Shown: positions 1 through 9,283 of the stretch, piece by piece
Position numbering within the stretch: the first letter of the stretch is position 1
How the letters are laid out: the number at the start of each line of letters is the position of its first letter
Source of the DNA: Fibrella aquatilis
GTDB lineage: Bacteria > Bacteroidota > Bacteroidia > Cytophagales > Spirosomataceae
NCBI RefSeq assembly: GCF_017353255.1
Contig: NZ_JAFMYU010000018.1
Span: 94,577-158,576, forward strand
Length of the DNA stretch: 64,000 bases
Reading direction: 5' to 3'
Notes under the pieces: model-generated
The model's input: only the letters and a program-made list of their open reading frames with translations
Told to the model about the DNA's origin: nothing
Database searches by the model: none
Position numbers and translations under genes: made by a program

Positions 1-940
1 CCACCATCAGACACATACTGTTGGTAGCATACGTGAAATCGACCCAGAAAAGGCGGTCGATCTCATCGTCGGTAAATCGCATACGTATACCGTAGAGGAT
101 GACCGTACAGACCAGTGTTGCCACCCCAAACAGGCGCCGTCCATCGGCCAGCAGTTGCCAGAACTCGCGGCGGCTGATGAACACGTACCCAAACCAGAAC
201 AGCAGGAGGTTTTCCACGAAATAGGCCCAGTCGTTGGTTAGCCCGTGGGTTTCTTCCGGATAAAACGGTCGCAAAGCGTACTGACTCAGGCAAATGACGC
301 TGATCATCAGCCACATAGCGCCACCGGGCCGCGCCAGCAGGCTGCCCACGCGGTCGGTGAAGCGTTGGCCGCCGGGGCTTGTCAACCAGCGGAACACCGG
401 TATGCTCAGGAGTGAGTAGAAGAACAAGTAGCAGATAAACCACAGGTGATGCCAGCTAAAAGCGCCGCCCTTGCCGCCGTCGTGATACGGCTGGAACCCA
501 AACACGTTGGGGTAGAAATCGAGATAGCTACCCGAAAACCTACCCCGAAACAGCCATTCGATGTAGATCTGCGGGGGTACAATGACAAACATGCCGAAGA
601 CGAGCGGGATAAACAGCCGCCGGACGCGTTCACCGGCATAGGCCCCGTAGCTCCGTTTTTTGAGGGCGAAAAACGTACCTGCGCCGGAGATGAAAAACAA
701 TAGTGGCATGCGCCAGCGGTGCAGCCATCGCATCACTTCTTCCATAGACTGGCTGTGTTCGGGGCTTTTGATGTGCCACCCCCACGAGACGTAGATCATG
801 CCGGTATGGTAGAAGAACAGGGTCAGGATGGCAATAATCCGCAACCAATCGAGGTCGTAGCGGCGGGTGGGGAGCATGGAGCCGGGAGCTTGGGGCAGCG
901 GGCCAGCGGGCCGGGCTTGGGGCGGGGTTGTGGGTTGCAT
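1..940 (-). CDS. Acyltransferase family 3 membrane protein, partial (3' end outside window)
   Basis: Integral membrane acyltransferase of the OafA/acyltransferase-3 type, which moves acyl groups onto surface sugars or lipids. The frame is open from the ATG at 938-940 to the window edge, so about 313 codons are visible and the stop lies to the left. After a Pro-rich start (MQPTTPPQ) comes RRYDLDWLRIIAILTLFFYH, the family's N-terminal signature with the catalytic-type His after the first membrane segment. FISGAGTFFALKKRS follows, the second hallmark, and then several hydrophobic segments. The gene lies 65 bp downstream of the AraC regulator on the same strand, so it could be its target. The exact substrate cannot be told. 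Confidence 0.8.
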   Translation of the reverse strand, partial: MQPTTPPQARPAGPLPQAPGSMLPTRRYDLDWLRIIAILTLFFYHTGMIYVSWGWHIKSPEHSQSMEEVMRWLHRWRMPLLFFISGAGTFFALKKRSYGAYAGERVRRLFIPLVFGMFVIVPPQIYIEWLFRGRFSGSYLDFYPNVFGFQPYHDGGKGGAFSWHHLWFICYLFFYSLLSIPVFRWLTSPGGQRFTDRVGSLLARPGGAMWLMISVICLSQYALRPFYPEETHGLTNDWAYFVENLLLFWFGYVFISRREFWQLLADGRRLFGVATLVCTVILYGIRMRFTDDEIDRLFWVDFTYATNSMCLMV

Positions 941-1004
941 GTGCTGTTGCGTTTAACACCACAAAAATGCTCTGTAGCCCCGCCAGGGCACTAGTTGCCG
1001 ATAA

Positions 1005-2234
1005 CTACGAACTTCGCGCCGACCGGGACGAACCCGCCCCCAACCGATTTGCCTCGCGAAACTGCGCTGGGGTTTGGCCCGTGATGCGCTTGAAAGCGGT
1101 GTGAAACGCCGACGTAGCATTATACCCTACGCGCTCGGCAACGTCGTCTATTTTGAGGCCCGCCGTGGCAGGTTCGGTGAGCAGGCGTTGGGCTTCGGCC
1201 ACGCGGTGGGTAGCCAGCCAGTCGAAGAAGGTCTGGCCGAGGCGGTCGTTGAGCAACTGCGACAGGTGGTGGGGGCTGGTGCGAAGTTGCCCCGCCAGTT
1301 TAGGCAGCGAGAGCGTGCTGTCGAGGTGGGGTTTGTCGGTGAGCAGCAATTGGTCGAGGCGGGTGAGTACGGCATCTTCGGCTTCGTTGGTCAGGGCCGA
1401 TTTTTCGTATTTCTTCTTTGGCTCGTCGGGCATGGGTGAAGGCGCTGGCATGGCTGCCGGGGGAGTACTGCTGAAGAAAGCCACGCCCCGCATGGCCATG
1501 AAATTGATCAGGTAGATGGTCAGCGTGATATAGCAGGCCAGGATATAGTCGCCCAAGTCTTCGTTGAACTGGGGCTTTACGAGCGCAATCAGCAGCGGAA
1601 AGGATAGGTTTGCCAGGCCCAGGTTGCGCAGCTGCCTGAGGGGTCCCGGTGGCGACTGCCAGAACGACTGCCCAGCCTGCTGGTACGATTTATTGATTTG
1701 GTACAGTGCCAGCAGCGCATAGATCAGGGCACTCAGCAGCGTGAGTTCACTGACGTAGTTGCGCAGGCCGAAGCAAAAATCTTCGGCCATATACAGGGCT
1801 GGTTCGGCAACTTGGGGTAGTTCGGGATGGTAGGCTTCGAGGTAGTTATTGTACTTGAATTCGGCGGGTTGGTAGAGCCACGAAATCGCGTTGACGGCCC
1901 ACAGCCCCGCCGGTAGCAGGTGCCAGCCCCAGCGGCGGGGTAATCGGTCATGCAGCCGGGCAAAGACGAAAAGGAAGCTGAGCGGCCCCAGCACAAAATT
2001 AAGCGGCTCCGAAAAATCGACGAGTTGGGGCAGGCGGCTGATGTAGTTGGTATAACACAGCAGAATCTCAGCCGACACGGCCGCCAGCGCCAGCATCAAC
2101 CAGCCAATACTCCGATTAGCCACATGCCGCCGCCGTACGCCCGATAGAAAGAAAAAACCCAGAAAAAGGCCCTGTGCTACACCCAGGAGCATAATGAGGC
2201 CAAACAGGTCGAGATGAAGGGCTAGCGGTTGCAT
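1005..2234 (-). CDS. AraC-family regulator with N-terminal membrane sensor domain
   Basis: 409 aa. About 240 N-terminal residues form roughly seven hydrophobic segments (for example LFGLIMLLGVAQGLFLGFFF near residue 10). A charged linker with DEPKKKYEKS follows, then a C-terminal AraC-type double helix-turn-helix (residues about 290-395) including FFDWLATHRVAEAQRLL and VGYNATSAFHTAFKRITGQTPAQFR, the typical second HTH. This architecture is a common one-component membrane regulator in Cytophagales: the membrane part is thought to sense a ligand and the HTH to bind DNA. It precedes the acyltransferase gene on the same strand. The ligand is unknown. Confidence 0.85.
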   Translation of the reverse strand: MQPLALHLDLFGLIMLLGVAQGLFLGFFFLSGVRRRHVANRSIGWLMLALAAVSAEILLCYTNYISRLPQLVDFSEPLNFVLGPLSFLFVFARLHDRLPRRWGWHLLPAGLWAVNAISWLYQPAEFKYNNYLEAYHPELPQVAEPALYMAEDFCFGLRNYVSELTLLSALIYALLALYQINKSYQQAGQSFWQSPPGPLRQLRNLGLANLSFPLLIALVKPQFNEDLGDYILACYITLTIYLINFMAMRGVAFFSSTPPAAMPAPSPMPDEPKKKYEKSALTNEAEDAVLTRLDQLLLTDKPHLDSTLSLPKLAGQLRTSPHHLSQLLNDRLGQTFFDWLATHRVAEAQRLLTEPATAGLKIDDVAERVGYNATSAFHTAFKRITGQTPAQFREANRLGAGSSRSARSS

Positions 2235-2283
2235 GCCACAAACTTACCTAAATAGGTCAACACCCGGCCAAAGGCTCACGCCG

Positions 2284-3240
2284 TTATACGCCTTCATCAG
2301 CCACGGTAACGGTGGGTTTGGTGGCCGTTTTCTGGTTATAGAAAATAGACAGGGCCATTAGCAGCACGCCGAAAAGCACTGCTGTGAGGGCGAAATAAAC
2401 GGTAAATGGTTTCTGAGCCGTCAGCGAAATGCGAACCAGGATAGTGGAGATAACAAACCCGGCGTTTCGGAACAGGACATCGTAGGAGTTGGCGTAGATG
2501 AACGAAAAGATCAGTAGAAATACGTCGACGAAGATCATCACGCTGAAAAATTCCTTGTAAAACACAGCATTAGGGTTGGGTAGATGTCCGCCCGCCTGGA
2601 TAGCACCAAACAATTCAACAGACCAACCCACCAGACTAATTACTGATTGCACCAGTAGCAGCAGGCAGAGCAGGAACGCCGCCGCTTTTTTTACCTGAAT
2701 AAATTGATTGCGTTTGGCGTGTGTTTCGGCAGCATCGGTGGTGGCGACGCGCCTGGTACGGGCAAAGAGCCGGTAGTAAACAATCGTCAGAAAAAATAAG
2801 AGGAGCGACCCGAAGAGATCAAGGCCAATGTCGCCGAGGAACTCGATGGTATAGAGATCTGGTTTGTCGAGGTCGTAGTCGGCGATATCGTGAAAAAAAC
2901 TTCGAATCGTGATCAGCGTCATGATCTCAAACTGCTTGCCTATGAAGCTGGCAATGCTTTTGGGTAGAATAAGCACCAGTGTCAGCACTTCATAGAACAG
3001 AAAAATACTGAACGGCGTATAGATCGTCTGGAGGTAGCTGGAGGGAATCTGTGGCGAAAAGTACGGACCGAGCAGCGCGTGTTTTGCCAGAAAGATCAGC
3101 AGCAGGTGTAGCACAAAGCCCACTAGGGCCATATTGATAATAAACAATTCTACCCGGCCAACGGCATTGTCGCTAAACACGGTGTTGTACCGGTCACTCA
3201 ACCAGTCTACCAGGCTGGTTGGGCGGTTTGGTTTTTGCAT
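2284..3240 (-). CDS. Multi-pass membrane protein of unknown function
   Basis: 318 aa from the ATG at 3238-3240 (MQKPNRPTSL). A GTG four codons upstream is possible but less likely. About six hydrophobic segments are visible, at roughly residues 35-60, 80-110, 140-165, 190-215, 230-255 and 270-300, separated by charged loops, plus a hydrophilic C-terminal tail. I recognise no catalytic motif and no family. It sits between the AraC regulator and the PAP2 protein, all on the minus strand with short gaps, so co-transcription is possible but the gene order gives no clue to its role. Confidence 0.65.
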   Translation of the reverse strand: MQKPNRPTSLVDWLSDRYNTVFSDNAVGRVELFIINMALVGFVLHLLLIFLAKHALLGPYFSPQIPSSYLQTIYTPFSIFLFYEVLTLVLILPKSIASFIGKQFEIMTLITIRSFFHDIADYDLDKPDLYTIEFLGDIGLDLFGSLLLFFLTIVYYRLFARTRRVATTDAAETHAKRNQFIQVKKAAAFLLCLLLLVQSVISLVGWSVELFGAIQAGGHLPNPNAVFYKEFFSVMIFVDVFLLIFSFIYANSYDVLFRNAGFVISTILVRISLTAQKPFTVYFALTAVLFGVLLMALSIFYNQKTATKPTVTVADEGV

Positions 3241-3306
3241 GGGATTAAGCACTGCCGATTCGCCCGGGAAAAGCCCAATGCTGGTTAGCGCTCTCCGTAA
3301 ATATAC

Positions 3307-3945
3307 TTAAATAAGCCCAAACACGGCCAGGCTGCTCACCAACACGCCCAGGCCCCAGCCCGCCAGCACCTGGCCCAGCGTGTGGGCGTTGAGTTGCAGC
3401 CGCGCCGTGGCCACCAGCCCGCTCAGTGCCAGCAGGCCTACAAGAGGCACAAACAGATCAGTGTCGCCGTATTTGGCCATCAGGGCCAGCACCACGCCTA
3501 ACACCCCGCCAATGCCCACGGTATGGGCACTGATTTTCCAGTACAGGCTGATAATGGCCACCAGCAGAATAGACAGCGTAATGGCCCCCAGCACCACGGC
3601 CAGTTGAGGCGAAGTGTCGGAAAGGAGGTTCATCCGAAAGGCAAACAGGTACGTAACTACGGTATAAATCAGGCCCGTGAGCAGCATCGGCCATTTGCGG
3701 TCGGTGCGCTCGGGCATGGTCATGTCGGCCAGGCGACCGGTGCGGTAGAGGTAGTAGATGACCATGCTGGGTACCATAAACGTGCCGATAAACAGCAGCA
3801 GCAGTATGCTTGCCTGCGCCTTCACCGAATACGTATCGACATTGAGCCGAACCGGCGTGACGTACATCAGCAGGCCAAACAAGTACGTCGGCATCAGCAA
3901 CGGATGGCAGACAACGGAAAGGAATTGAGCGAGGCGGGGGTGCAA
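3307..3945 (-). CDS. PAP2-type phosphatase family membrane protein
   Basis: 212 aa, almost entirely hydrophobic, with about six membrane segments. Motif remnants of the PAP2 superfamily are visible: KISAHTVGIGG near residue 140 (the SxH element of motif 2) and RLQLNAHTLGQVLAGWGLG near residue 185 (the His-containing motif 3). Bacteroidetes members act on lipid phosphates in the inner membrane, but the N-terminal KxxxxxxRP motif is not clear, so activity is uncertain. The frame is closed by a stop just upstream, so the start appears to be the TTG at 3943-3945, immediately next to an AATTAAG repeat tract. A TTG start is unusual and expression may be low. Confidence 0.7.
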   Translation of the reverse strand: MHPRLAQFLSVVCHPLLMPTYLFGLLMYVTPVRLNVDTYSVKAQASILLLLFIGTFMVPSMVIYYLYRTGRLADMTMPERTDRKWPMLLTGLIYTVVTYLFAFRMNLLSDTSPQLAVVLGAITLSILLVAIISLYWKISAHTVGIGGVLGVVLALMAKYGDTDLFVPLVGLLALSGLVATARLQLNAHTLGQVLAGWGLGVLVSSLAVFGLI

Positions 3946-3950
3946 AAGGG

Positions 3951-4051
3951 GAATTAAGAATTAAGAATTAAGAATGTAAAAATAACCGGCACTGTCAGCC
4001 ATTGTTCATTCTTAATTCTGCCGCATCGGCGGACCGATTCTTAATTCTTAA
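3951..4051. repeat. Palindromic AATTAAGAATTAAG element with embedded GGTCCGCCG motif
   Basis: Three tandem GAATTAA units at 3951-3974 face inverted TTCTTAATT units at 4009-4016 and 4037-4051, giving a stem-loop between the convergent ends of the neighbouring sequence. Within the right arm lies CCGCATCGGCGGACCGAT (4021-4038), the exact reverse complement of a stretch at 58701-58718. It looks like a small element inserted into an older palindrome. Confidence 0.7.
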
Positions 4052-5500
4052 TTACAACTGCTTCCGCAGCCGGGCTACGGGGATGTTGAGTTGCTCGCGG
4101 TATTTGGCCACGGTGCGGCGGGCAATGTTGTAGCCTTTGTCGTTGAGCATCTTCTCCAGCTTGTCGTCGGAGAGGGGGTTGACTTTGGTTTCCCCGTCGA
4201 TCATCTCTTTCAGGATGTTCTTTACCTCGCGGCTGCTGACGTCCTCGCCAGAGTCGGTGGCGATACCTTCCGAGAAGAAATATTTGAGGGGATAAATGCC
4301 GAATTCGGTCTGTACGGCCTTGCTGTTAGCCACCCGCGATATCGTCGAGACGTCCATATCGATCATCTGGGCAATGTCTTTCAGGATCATGGGCCGCAGC
4401 TTGGTCTCGTCGCCGGTGAGGAAAAAGTCGTACTGATACTGGACAATGGCGTTCATGGTGCGGAGCAGGGTCTGCTGCCGCTGCTTGATGGCGTCGATAA
4501 ACCACTTGGCCGCGTCGAGCTTTTGCTTCACAAAACTGACCGTTTCTTTCAACGCCCGGTTGGTTTTGTTGCTCTTGTCGTAGGTATCGAGCATGTCAGC
4601 AAACGACCGGCTGATGCGCAGTTCGGGGGCATTGCGCGAGTTGAGGGTCAATTCCAGCTTACCGCCCACGTTCGAGAGCAGGAAGTCAGGCGTCAGATAG
4701 GGGGCGGCGTTGTCATCGCCTTCCACCGAGCCGGGCTTAGGGTTGAGCTTGATAATGATCTGCACCACCTTTTTCAGCGATTCGTCGCTCACGTTGAGCC
4801 GCCGCTGAATTTTTTCGTAGTGCTTTTTTGAAAACTCGTCAAAAAACTCTTCGATGATTCGGATGGCCAGTTGTACGCAGGCGTCGGCGGTATCTTTGCG
4901 CCGCAGTTGCAGCAGCAGGCACTCCTGCAAGTCGCGGGCGGCAATGCCGGGCGGGTCGAAGGTTTGAATTTTGTGCAATACGGCCTCGATCTCGTCGGCG
5001 TCGACAAACACGTTCTGCGAGAAGGCCAGGTCGTTGACGATGGCCTGCATCGACCGGCGGATGTAACCGTCGCTTTCAATGCTGCCTAGCAACTGAAGGC
5101 CAATAATGCGCTGCTCGTCGGTAAGGCGGAGGTAGCCAAACTGCTGCATGAGCGAGTCGATCAGGCTAGACCCCATCGCCAGGGGCATTTCGCGGTCTTC
5201 TTCGGCAAAGCCGTCGCCCTGCATTTTGTAGCCCGCAAACTCATCATTGGCCAGGTAGGTGTCGATGTCGATGTCGTCGTTACGCTCGCTGAAATCGTCT
5301 TTGTCGTCGAAATCATCGTCGTACTCGTCTTTTGTCTCGAACTCTTCGTCCATGCCTTCTTCCAGCGCCGGATTGATTTCAAGCTCTTCTTCGATCCGAT
5401 TTTCGAGTTCGGCCGTGGGAATCTGCAGAAGCTTGATGAACTGGATCTGCTGCGGCGACAACTTCTGTTGTAGCGACTGGCTAAGACTAAGTTTCTGCAT
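4052..5500 (-). CDS. rpoN: RNA polymerase sigma-54 factor RpoN
   Basis: 482 aa, full length for the family. Region I begins MQKLSLSQSLQQKLSPQQIQ, the activator-interacting Gln/Leu-rich domain. Region II is highly acidic (about residues 45-85, many D/E). The core-binding and central domains follow. The C-terminus carries the RpoN box as ARRTVAKYRE (about residues 460-470), which reads the -24 promoter element. It redirects RNA polymerase to -24/-12 promoters that need AAA+ activators; no such activator is in this window. The ATG at 5498-5500 gives the canonical N-terminus. The gene stands alone, downstream of a 270-bp spacer shared with the divergent HAD gene. Confidence 0.97.
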   Translation of the reverse strand: MQKLSLSQSLQQKLSPQQIQFIKLLQIPTAELENRIEEELEINPALEEGMDEEFETKDEYDDDFDDKDDFSERNDDIDIDTYLANDEFAGYKMQGDGFAEEDREMPLAMGSSLIDSLMQQFGYLRLTDEQRIIGLQLLGSIESDGYIRRSMQAIVNDLAFSQNVFVDADEIEAVLHKIQTFDPPGIAARDLQECLLLQLRRKDTADACVQLAIRIIEEFFDEFSKKHYEKIQRRLNVSDESLKKVVQIIIKLNPKPGSVEGDDNAAPYLTPDFLLSNVGGKLELTLNSRNAPELRISRSFADMLDTYDKSNKTNRALKETVSFVKQKLDAAKWFIDAIKQRQQTLLRTMNAIVQYQYDFFLTGDETKLRPMILKDIAQMIDMDVSTISRVANSKAVQTEFGIYPLKYFFSEGIATDSGEDVSSREVKNILKEMIDGETKVNPLSDDKLEKMLNDKGYNIARRTVAKYREQLNIPVARLRKQL

Positions 5501-5777
5501 AACTAGGTGGTAGGGTTAGGGCAAATAGACCGTGGATAGGGTGGCTGGTAGTAGCGGCCCCTCAATTATCAGACCAATTTAACTAGGTTTTGTTGATCTT
5601 GTCAATAAAAAAGTAAAAGGTATCTCGTAAAATGCCTTCGGCTTATGAGTTAACTGGTTGATAATCAAGAAAAGTACTGTTTGCAAGGTGATTCTTTTCA
5701 GAGCAATCGCTCTTGTCAAATTCCTGACTATTTTGCCCGTTTACCAACATCTAACCGCCCATTGCCGTTGCTTAGCT

Positions 5778-6482
5778 ATGCACACTCCAAGCCGATTGGT
5801 TGATCAGTATGACCTGGTTCTACTAGACCTGATGGATACCCTCATGTTTGGTGGGAACCGCTTTTCCGACCCTCAGGATTACGCCCAAACGTACCGCCAA
5901 CTGGGTGGTACTTACCACCTTGACGACGATGTACAGCGGGTAATCGAGCATACCTACCACACCATGAACACCCACTACGGCGACCCGGCCTATTACGAAA
6001 GTTTCCGCCCGGCCCCCGTCTATATTGCCGACAGCCTGACTGACCTAGACCTGCCACAGGTCGACCTTGACTGCCTGCATGACGTATTTGCCTATCACGA
6101 AATGGGCCGCATTCCCGACGGCCACTGCCGCGCCCTGCGCACCCTGGCCACTACCCACCGGCTTGGTCTGGTGAGCAACCTATGGTCAGAAAAAACGCCC
6201 TTTGTCGAGGCCTTTCGGGCTAACGGCATCCTGCACCTTTTTGATTCACTCGTGTTTTCGTCCGACTACAGCATTATTAAGCCGTCGCCCAAACTGTTTG
6301 AGATAAGCCTCCGCGAATTAAGCGCAGACCCCGCCCGCACCCTGTTTGTGGGCGACAGCCTGGAGCGCGACATTCTGGGCGCCGAAGCCCTGGGCATGGC
6401 CACGGTGCTGGTCACGGGCACCACCGAATCGACCCACGCGGGCTTGGTGGTGCGCGACCTGCCCGCGCTGTTGCGGCTCTGA
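5778..6482 (+). CDS. HAD-superfamily hydrolase with unusual motif I
   Basis: 234 aa from the ATG at 5778 (MHTPSRLVDQYD). The frame extends 120 nt further upstream, but that part looks non-coding. HAD motifs are in order: motif I VLLDLMDTLMFG (about residue 18), motif II LVSNLW (about 128), motif III Lys in KPSPKLFEI (about 164), motif IV FVGDSLERDILGA (about 185). A helical cap lies between motifs I and II. Motif I has Met where the second catalytic Asp of DxDxT is expected (D-L-M-D-T), so the usual general acid/base is displaced or missing. Phosphatase activity on a small metabolite is inferred from the family. It diverges from rpoN. Confidence 0.85.
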   Translation: MHTPSRLVDQYDLVLLDLMDTLMFGGNRFSDPQDYAQTYRQLGGTYHLDDDVQRVIEHTYHTMNTHYGDPAYYESFRPAPVYIADSLTDLDLPQVDLDCLHDVFAYHEMGRIPDGHCRALRTLATTHRLGLVSNLWSEKTPFVEAFRANGILHLFDSLVFSSDYSIIKPSPKLFEISLRELSADPARTLFVGDSLERDILGAEALGMATVLVTGTTESTHAGLVVRDLPALLRL

Positions 6483-6504
6483 TATTGCGTTTTTGGGCAA
6501 AAAA

Positions 6505-6531
6505 GAAGCCCCGCCGGGTGGGCGGGGCTTC
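6505..6531 (-). terminator. Rho-independent terminator for the 6575-6904 gene
   Basis: An 11-bp perfect GC-rich stem (GAAGCCCCGCC / GGCGGGGCTTC) has a 5-nt loop. Read on the minus strand it is followed by a run of T residues (complement of 6498-6504), the layout of an intrinsic terminator. It lies 43 bp past the stop of the minus-strand gene and 22 bp past the stop of the convergent HAD gene, so it may serve both. Confidence 0.85.
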
Positions 6532-6574
6532 AGATAGCCAACGGTATACTGAAAAGCAGTACGCTGGCTGGGTA

Positions 6575-6904
6575 CTATTGAATTTGTTTGCCGAAGCTTT
6601 CGAGAGCCGATGCAAGTTGTTGCAGCGAACCCTGAGCGCCACCGCCCGCCTGTGAAGCCGCCGCCGACGTTTGCTGCGAGAGGCTCATCAACAGTGACGA
6701 GATCTCCTGGCTGTCGGGGCTGCTGCTCTGCAACGCGCTTTTCAGCGATGATAAATCGCTGGCTATTGGGCTGTCACCCAGGCTGCTAATCCAGCTGTCG
6801 ATCAGCGAGGCACCGTCGGTGGGTGAAACGCTGGCTGGGTTGCCGCTGAGGGCTTGTACGGTTTGGTCGGTTAGGGCCGATGCGTCTGATGCTTGTGAAG
6901 TCAT
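6575..6904 (-). CDS. Small Ser/Gln/Ala-rich helical protein, unknown function
   Basis: 109 aa, no signal peptide and no membrane segment. Composition is dominated by Ser, Ala, Gln and Leu, with heptad-like spacing such as SLKSALQSSSPDSQEISSLL and LQQLASALESFGKQIQ, suggesting amphipathic helices. No cysteines and very few aromatic residues. A strong terminator follows the stop and a 237-bp spacer lies upstream, so it is probably a single-gene transcription unit. I do not recognise the family. Confidence 0.65.
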   Translation of the reverse strand: MTSQASDASALTDQTVQALSGNPASVSPTDGASLIDSWISSLGDSPIASDLSSLKSALQSSSPDSQEISSLLMSLSQQTSAAASQAGGGAQGSLQQLASALESFGKQIQ

Positions 6905-7141
6905 GACTGTGGTTTGTTGTAGTTAAAGACTAGTGGCTAAATAGACTGTATGGCTGTTTTGTTTATTATTTTTTTGTGAACAGCTTAGCTGAAAACTGGA
7001 AAGGGGCTAGTGAAGAGGCATTTCGGCTAAATCCTTTCCAGCGCCATCGTTGTTACCCCTGTAAACAGGCATAAATGAGTGCATCGGGTGTTCCTTCACC
7101 TTTTGTTCTTTCACTCGTTCGCGCTATCACTCTATCACTGA

Positions 7142-9190
7142 ATGAAACTGATTAAAGTAGCTGCTGGTGTGCTCAACCAGACCCCCTTGGCCTGGGACCA
7201 TAACCGGCAGAATATTATTGCGGCCATCGACGCGGCTCGTGAACAGGGCGTCAGCCTCCTCTGTTTGCCCGAACTCTGCATCTCCGGCTACAATTGCGAC
7301 GATATGTTCTTCGCGCAAAACACAATAGATCAGTCTGTTGCGTCGCTGCTGGAAATCGTTGATCATACCGCCGGCATCGTGGTGGCGGTGGGCCTGCCGC
7401 TGCGCTATAACAACCGCACCTACGACGTGGCCTGCCTTATGGCCAACAAACGCATCATCGGCTTCCCGGTAAAACAGTACCTGGCCAACAACGGCATTCA
7501 CTACGAAACGCGCTGGTTTCAGCCCTGGACCCTCGGCGTGCGCGATGAGATTAAAGTCGGCGAATTCAGCTACCCCATTGGCGATCTGGTGTTCGATCTG
7601 AGCGGTATCCGTATCGGGTTTGAAATCTGCGAAGATGCCTGGGTAGCGGGCCGACCGGGGCGGGCGCTGTATGAACGGGGCATCGACATTATTCTGAACC
7701 CGACGGCCAGCCACTTCGCCTTTGGTAAGTCGGTGGTACGCGAACGATTCGTGATCGACGCCTCGCGGTCGTTCGGTATCAGCTATGTGTACTCAAACCT
7801 GTTGGGCAACGAGGCAGGCCGAGCCATCTACGACGGCGACGCCATGGTGGCCTCCAACGGTGAACTGCTGGTATCGGGTCCCCGCCTGAGCTACGAAGAC
7901 ATGCATATCGTGTCGGCCACCGTGGATGTGGAGCAGACACGGCTCAACCAGACCCAAAACCGGGTGAACCTGGCTTTTGCCCTGCCCAACCTGCGCGTGA
8001 CCGACCGCTTCGACTGGCCCGAGATTTCGCCCGTTTATCAGACTGCCGAACTGGAGCCGTGGGAGCGGTTCGGCTTCATCAAAGAAGAAGAATTTGCCCG
8101 CGCCGTGGCTCTCGGCCTGTTCGACTATCTGCGGAAAAGCCGGTCGCAGGGGTATGTGCTAAGCCTGTCAGGTGGCGCCGATTCGTCGGCAATTGCGGCC
8201 ACGGTGTACCTTATGGTGCGGATGGCGGTGGAGAATATCGGGCTGGACGGAGTGAAGAAAAAGCTGCATTACCTGACCGCCGTGCAGGACTGCGATAGCG
8301 CCGAAGCCATGGTGGGTAAGCTGCTGACCACCATGTATCAGGGCACCCAAAACTCGTCGGACGACACGTTCAATTCGGCCAAAGAGCTTGCTGAGAGCAT
8401 CGGGGCCACGTTTATGAACATAGACATCGACGGACTAGTGGGTACCTACCGGGGCCTGATCGAGGCGCAACTGGGCCGCGAACTGTCGTGGGATACCGAC
8501 GACCTGGCCCTGCAAAACATTCAGGCGCGGGTGCGGGCGCCGGGCATCTGGATGCTGGCCAACCTGAAAAATGCCTTGTTGCTGAGTACATCCAACCGCT
8601 CGGAGGCCGCCGTAGGCTACGCCACCATGGACGGCGACACGGCGGGCAGTATTTCGCCCATTACGGGCATCGACAAACACTTTTTGCGGCAGTGGCTCCG
8701 CTGGCTGGAAAACGAGGGCCTCAATGTGGTTAACACGCCTAGTTCTGAGGACCGAATCAAACTTACGGGCCTGCACCGGGTAAACAACCTGCAACCCACT
8801 GCCGAACTCCGCCCCCTGGAACGCAACCAAACCGACGAGGACGATCTGATGCCCTACGACGTGCTCAACGAGATCGAGAACGCCGCCATCCGCGACAAAA
8901 AGCCACCTCTTGATGTGCTGAAGCTGATGGAAGTACGCTTCACCGGTACTCACGACCGCGACAAGCTGCTGATCTGGATCGAGCGGTTTTTCAAGCTCTG
9001 GAGCCGCAACCAGTGGAAGCGCGAACGTTACGCCCCCAGCTTCCACCTCGACGACCACAGCCTGGACCCCCGCACCTGGATGCGCTTCCCGATCCTCTCT
9101 GGCGGTTTCGAGAAAGAACTCACCCAAATGCGCGATTGGGCCGGTGAGCAAAGCAGCAACAGCACCCGCAAAGGCAAGATTGGGTTTTAG
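7142..9190 (+). CDS. nadE: Glutamine-dependent NAD(+) synthetase
   Basis: 682 aa, the length of two-domain NadE. It makes NAD from deamido-NAD, ATP and glutamine in the cytoplasm. Residues 1 to about 290 are a carbon-nitrogen hydrolase (glutaminase) domain with the Glu in LPELCISGY, a Lys in the expected middle position, and the nucleophile Cys in FEICEDAW. Residues from about 320 are the synthetase, with the PP-loop LSLSGGADSSAIA and later SNRSEAAVGYATMDGD. The start ATG at 7142 gives the standard MKLIKVAAGVLNQTPLAW. Single gene, with 92 bp to the GH43 gene. Confidence 0.97.
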   Translation: MKLIKVAAGVLNQTPLAWDHNRQNIIAAIDAAREQGVSLLCLPELCISGYNCDDMFFAQNTIDQSVASLLEIVDHTAGIVVAVGLPLRYNNRTYDVACLMANKRIIGFPVKQYLANNGIHYETRWFQPWTLGVRDEIKVGEFSYPIGDLVFDLSGIRIGFEICEDAWVAGRPGRALYERGIDIILNPTASHFAFGKSVVRERFVIDASRSFGISYVYSNLLGNEAGRAIYDGDAMVASNGELLVSGPRLSYEDMHIVSATVDVEQTRLNQTQNRVNLAFALPNLRVTDRFDWPEISPVYQTAELEPWERFGFIKEEEFARAVALGLFDYLRKSRSQGYVLSLSGGADSSAIAATVYLMVRMAVENIGLDGVKKKLHYLTAVQDCDSAEAMVGKLLTTMYQGTQNSSDDTFNSAKELAESIGATFMNIDIDGLVGTYRGLIEAQLGRELSWDTDDLALQNIQARVRAPGIWMLANLKNALLLSTSNRSEAAVGYATMDGDTAGSISPITGIDKHFLRQWLRWLENEGLNVVNTPSSEDRIKLTGLHRVNNLQPTAELRPLERNQTDEDDLMPYDVLNEIENAAIRDKKPPLDVLKLMEVRFTGTHDRDKLLIWIERFFKLWSRNQWKRERYAPSFHLDDHSLDPRTWMRFPILSGGFEKELTQMRDWAGEQSSNSTRKGKIGF

Positions 9191-9283
9191 CCAGTAGATG
9201 TATTGAACGACGAAGCTGCGAGCAACATCCTCTTTTAATACAAGTGGAAACCAGAGCACCACGTAATTAATATAACCTGCCTT

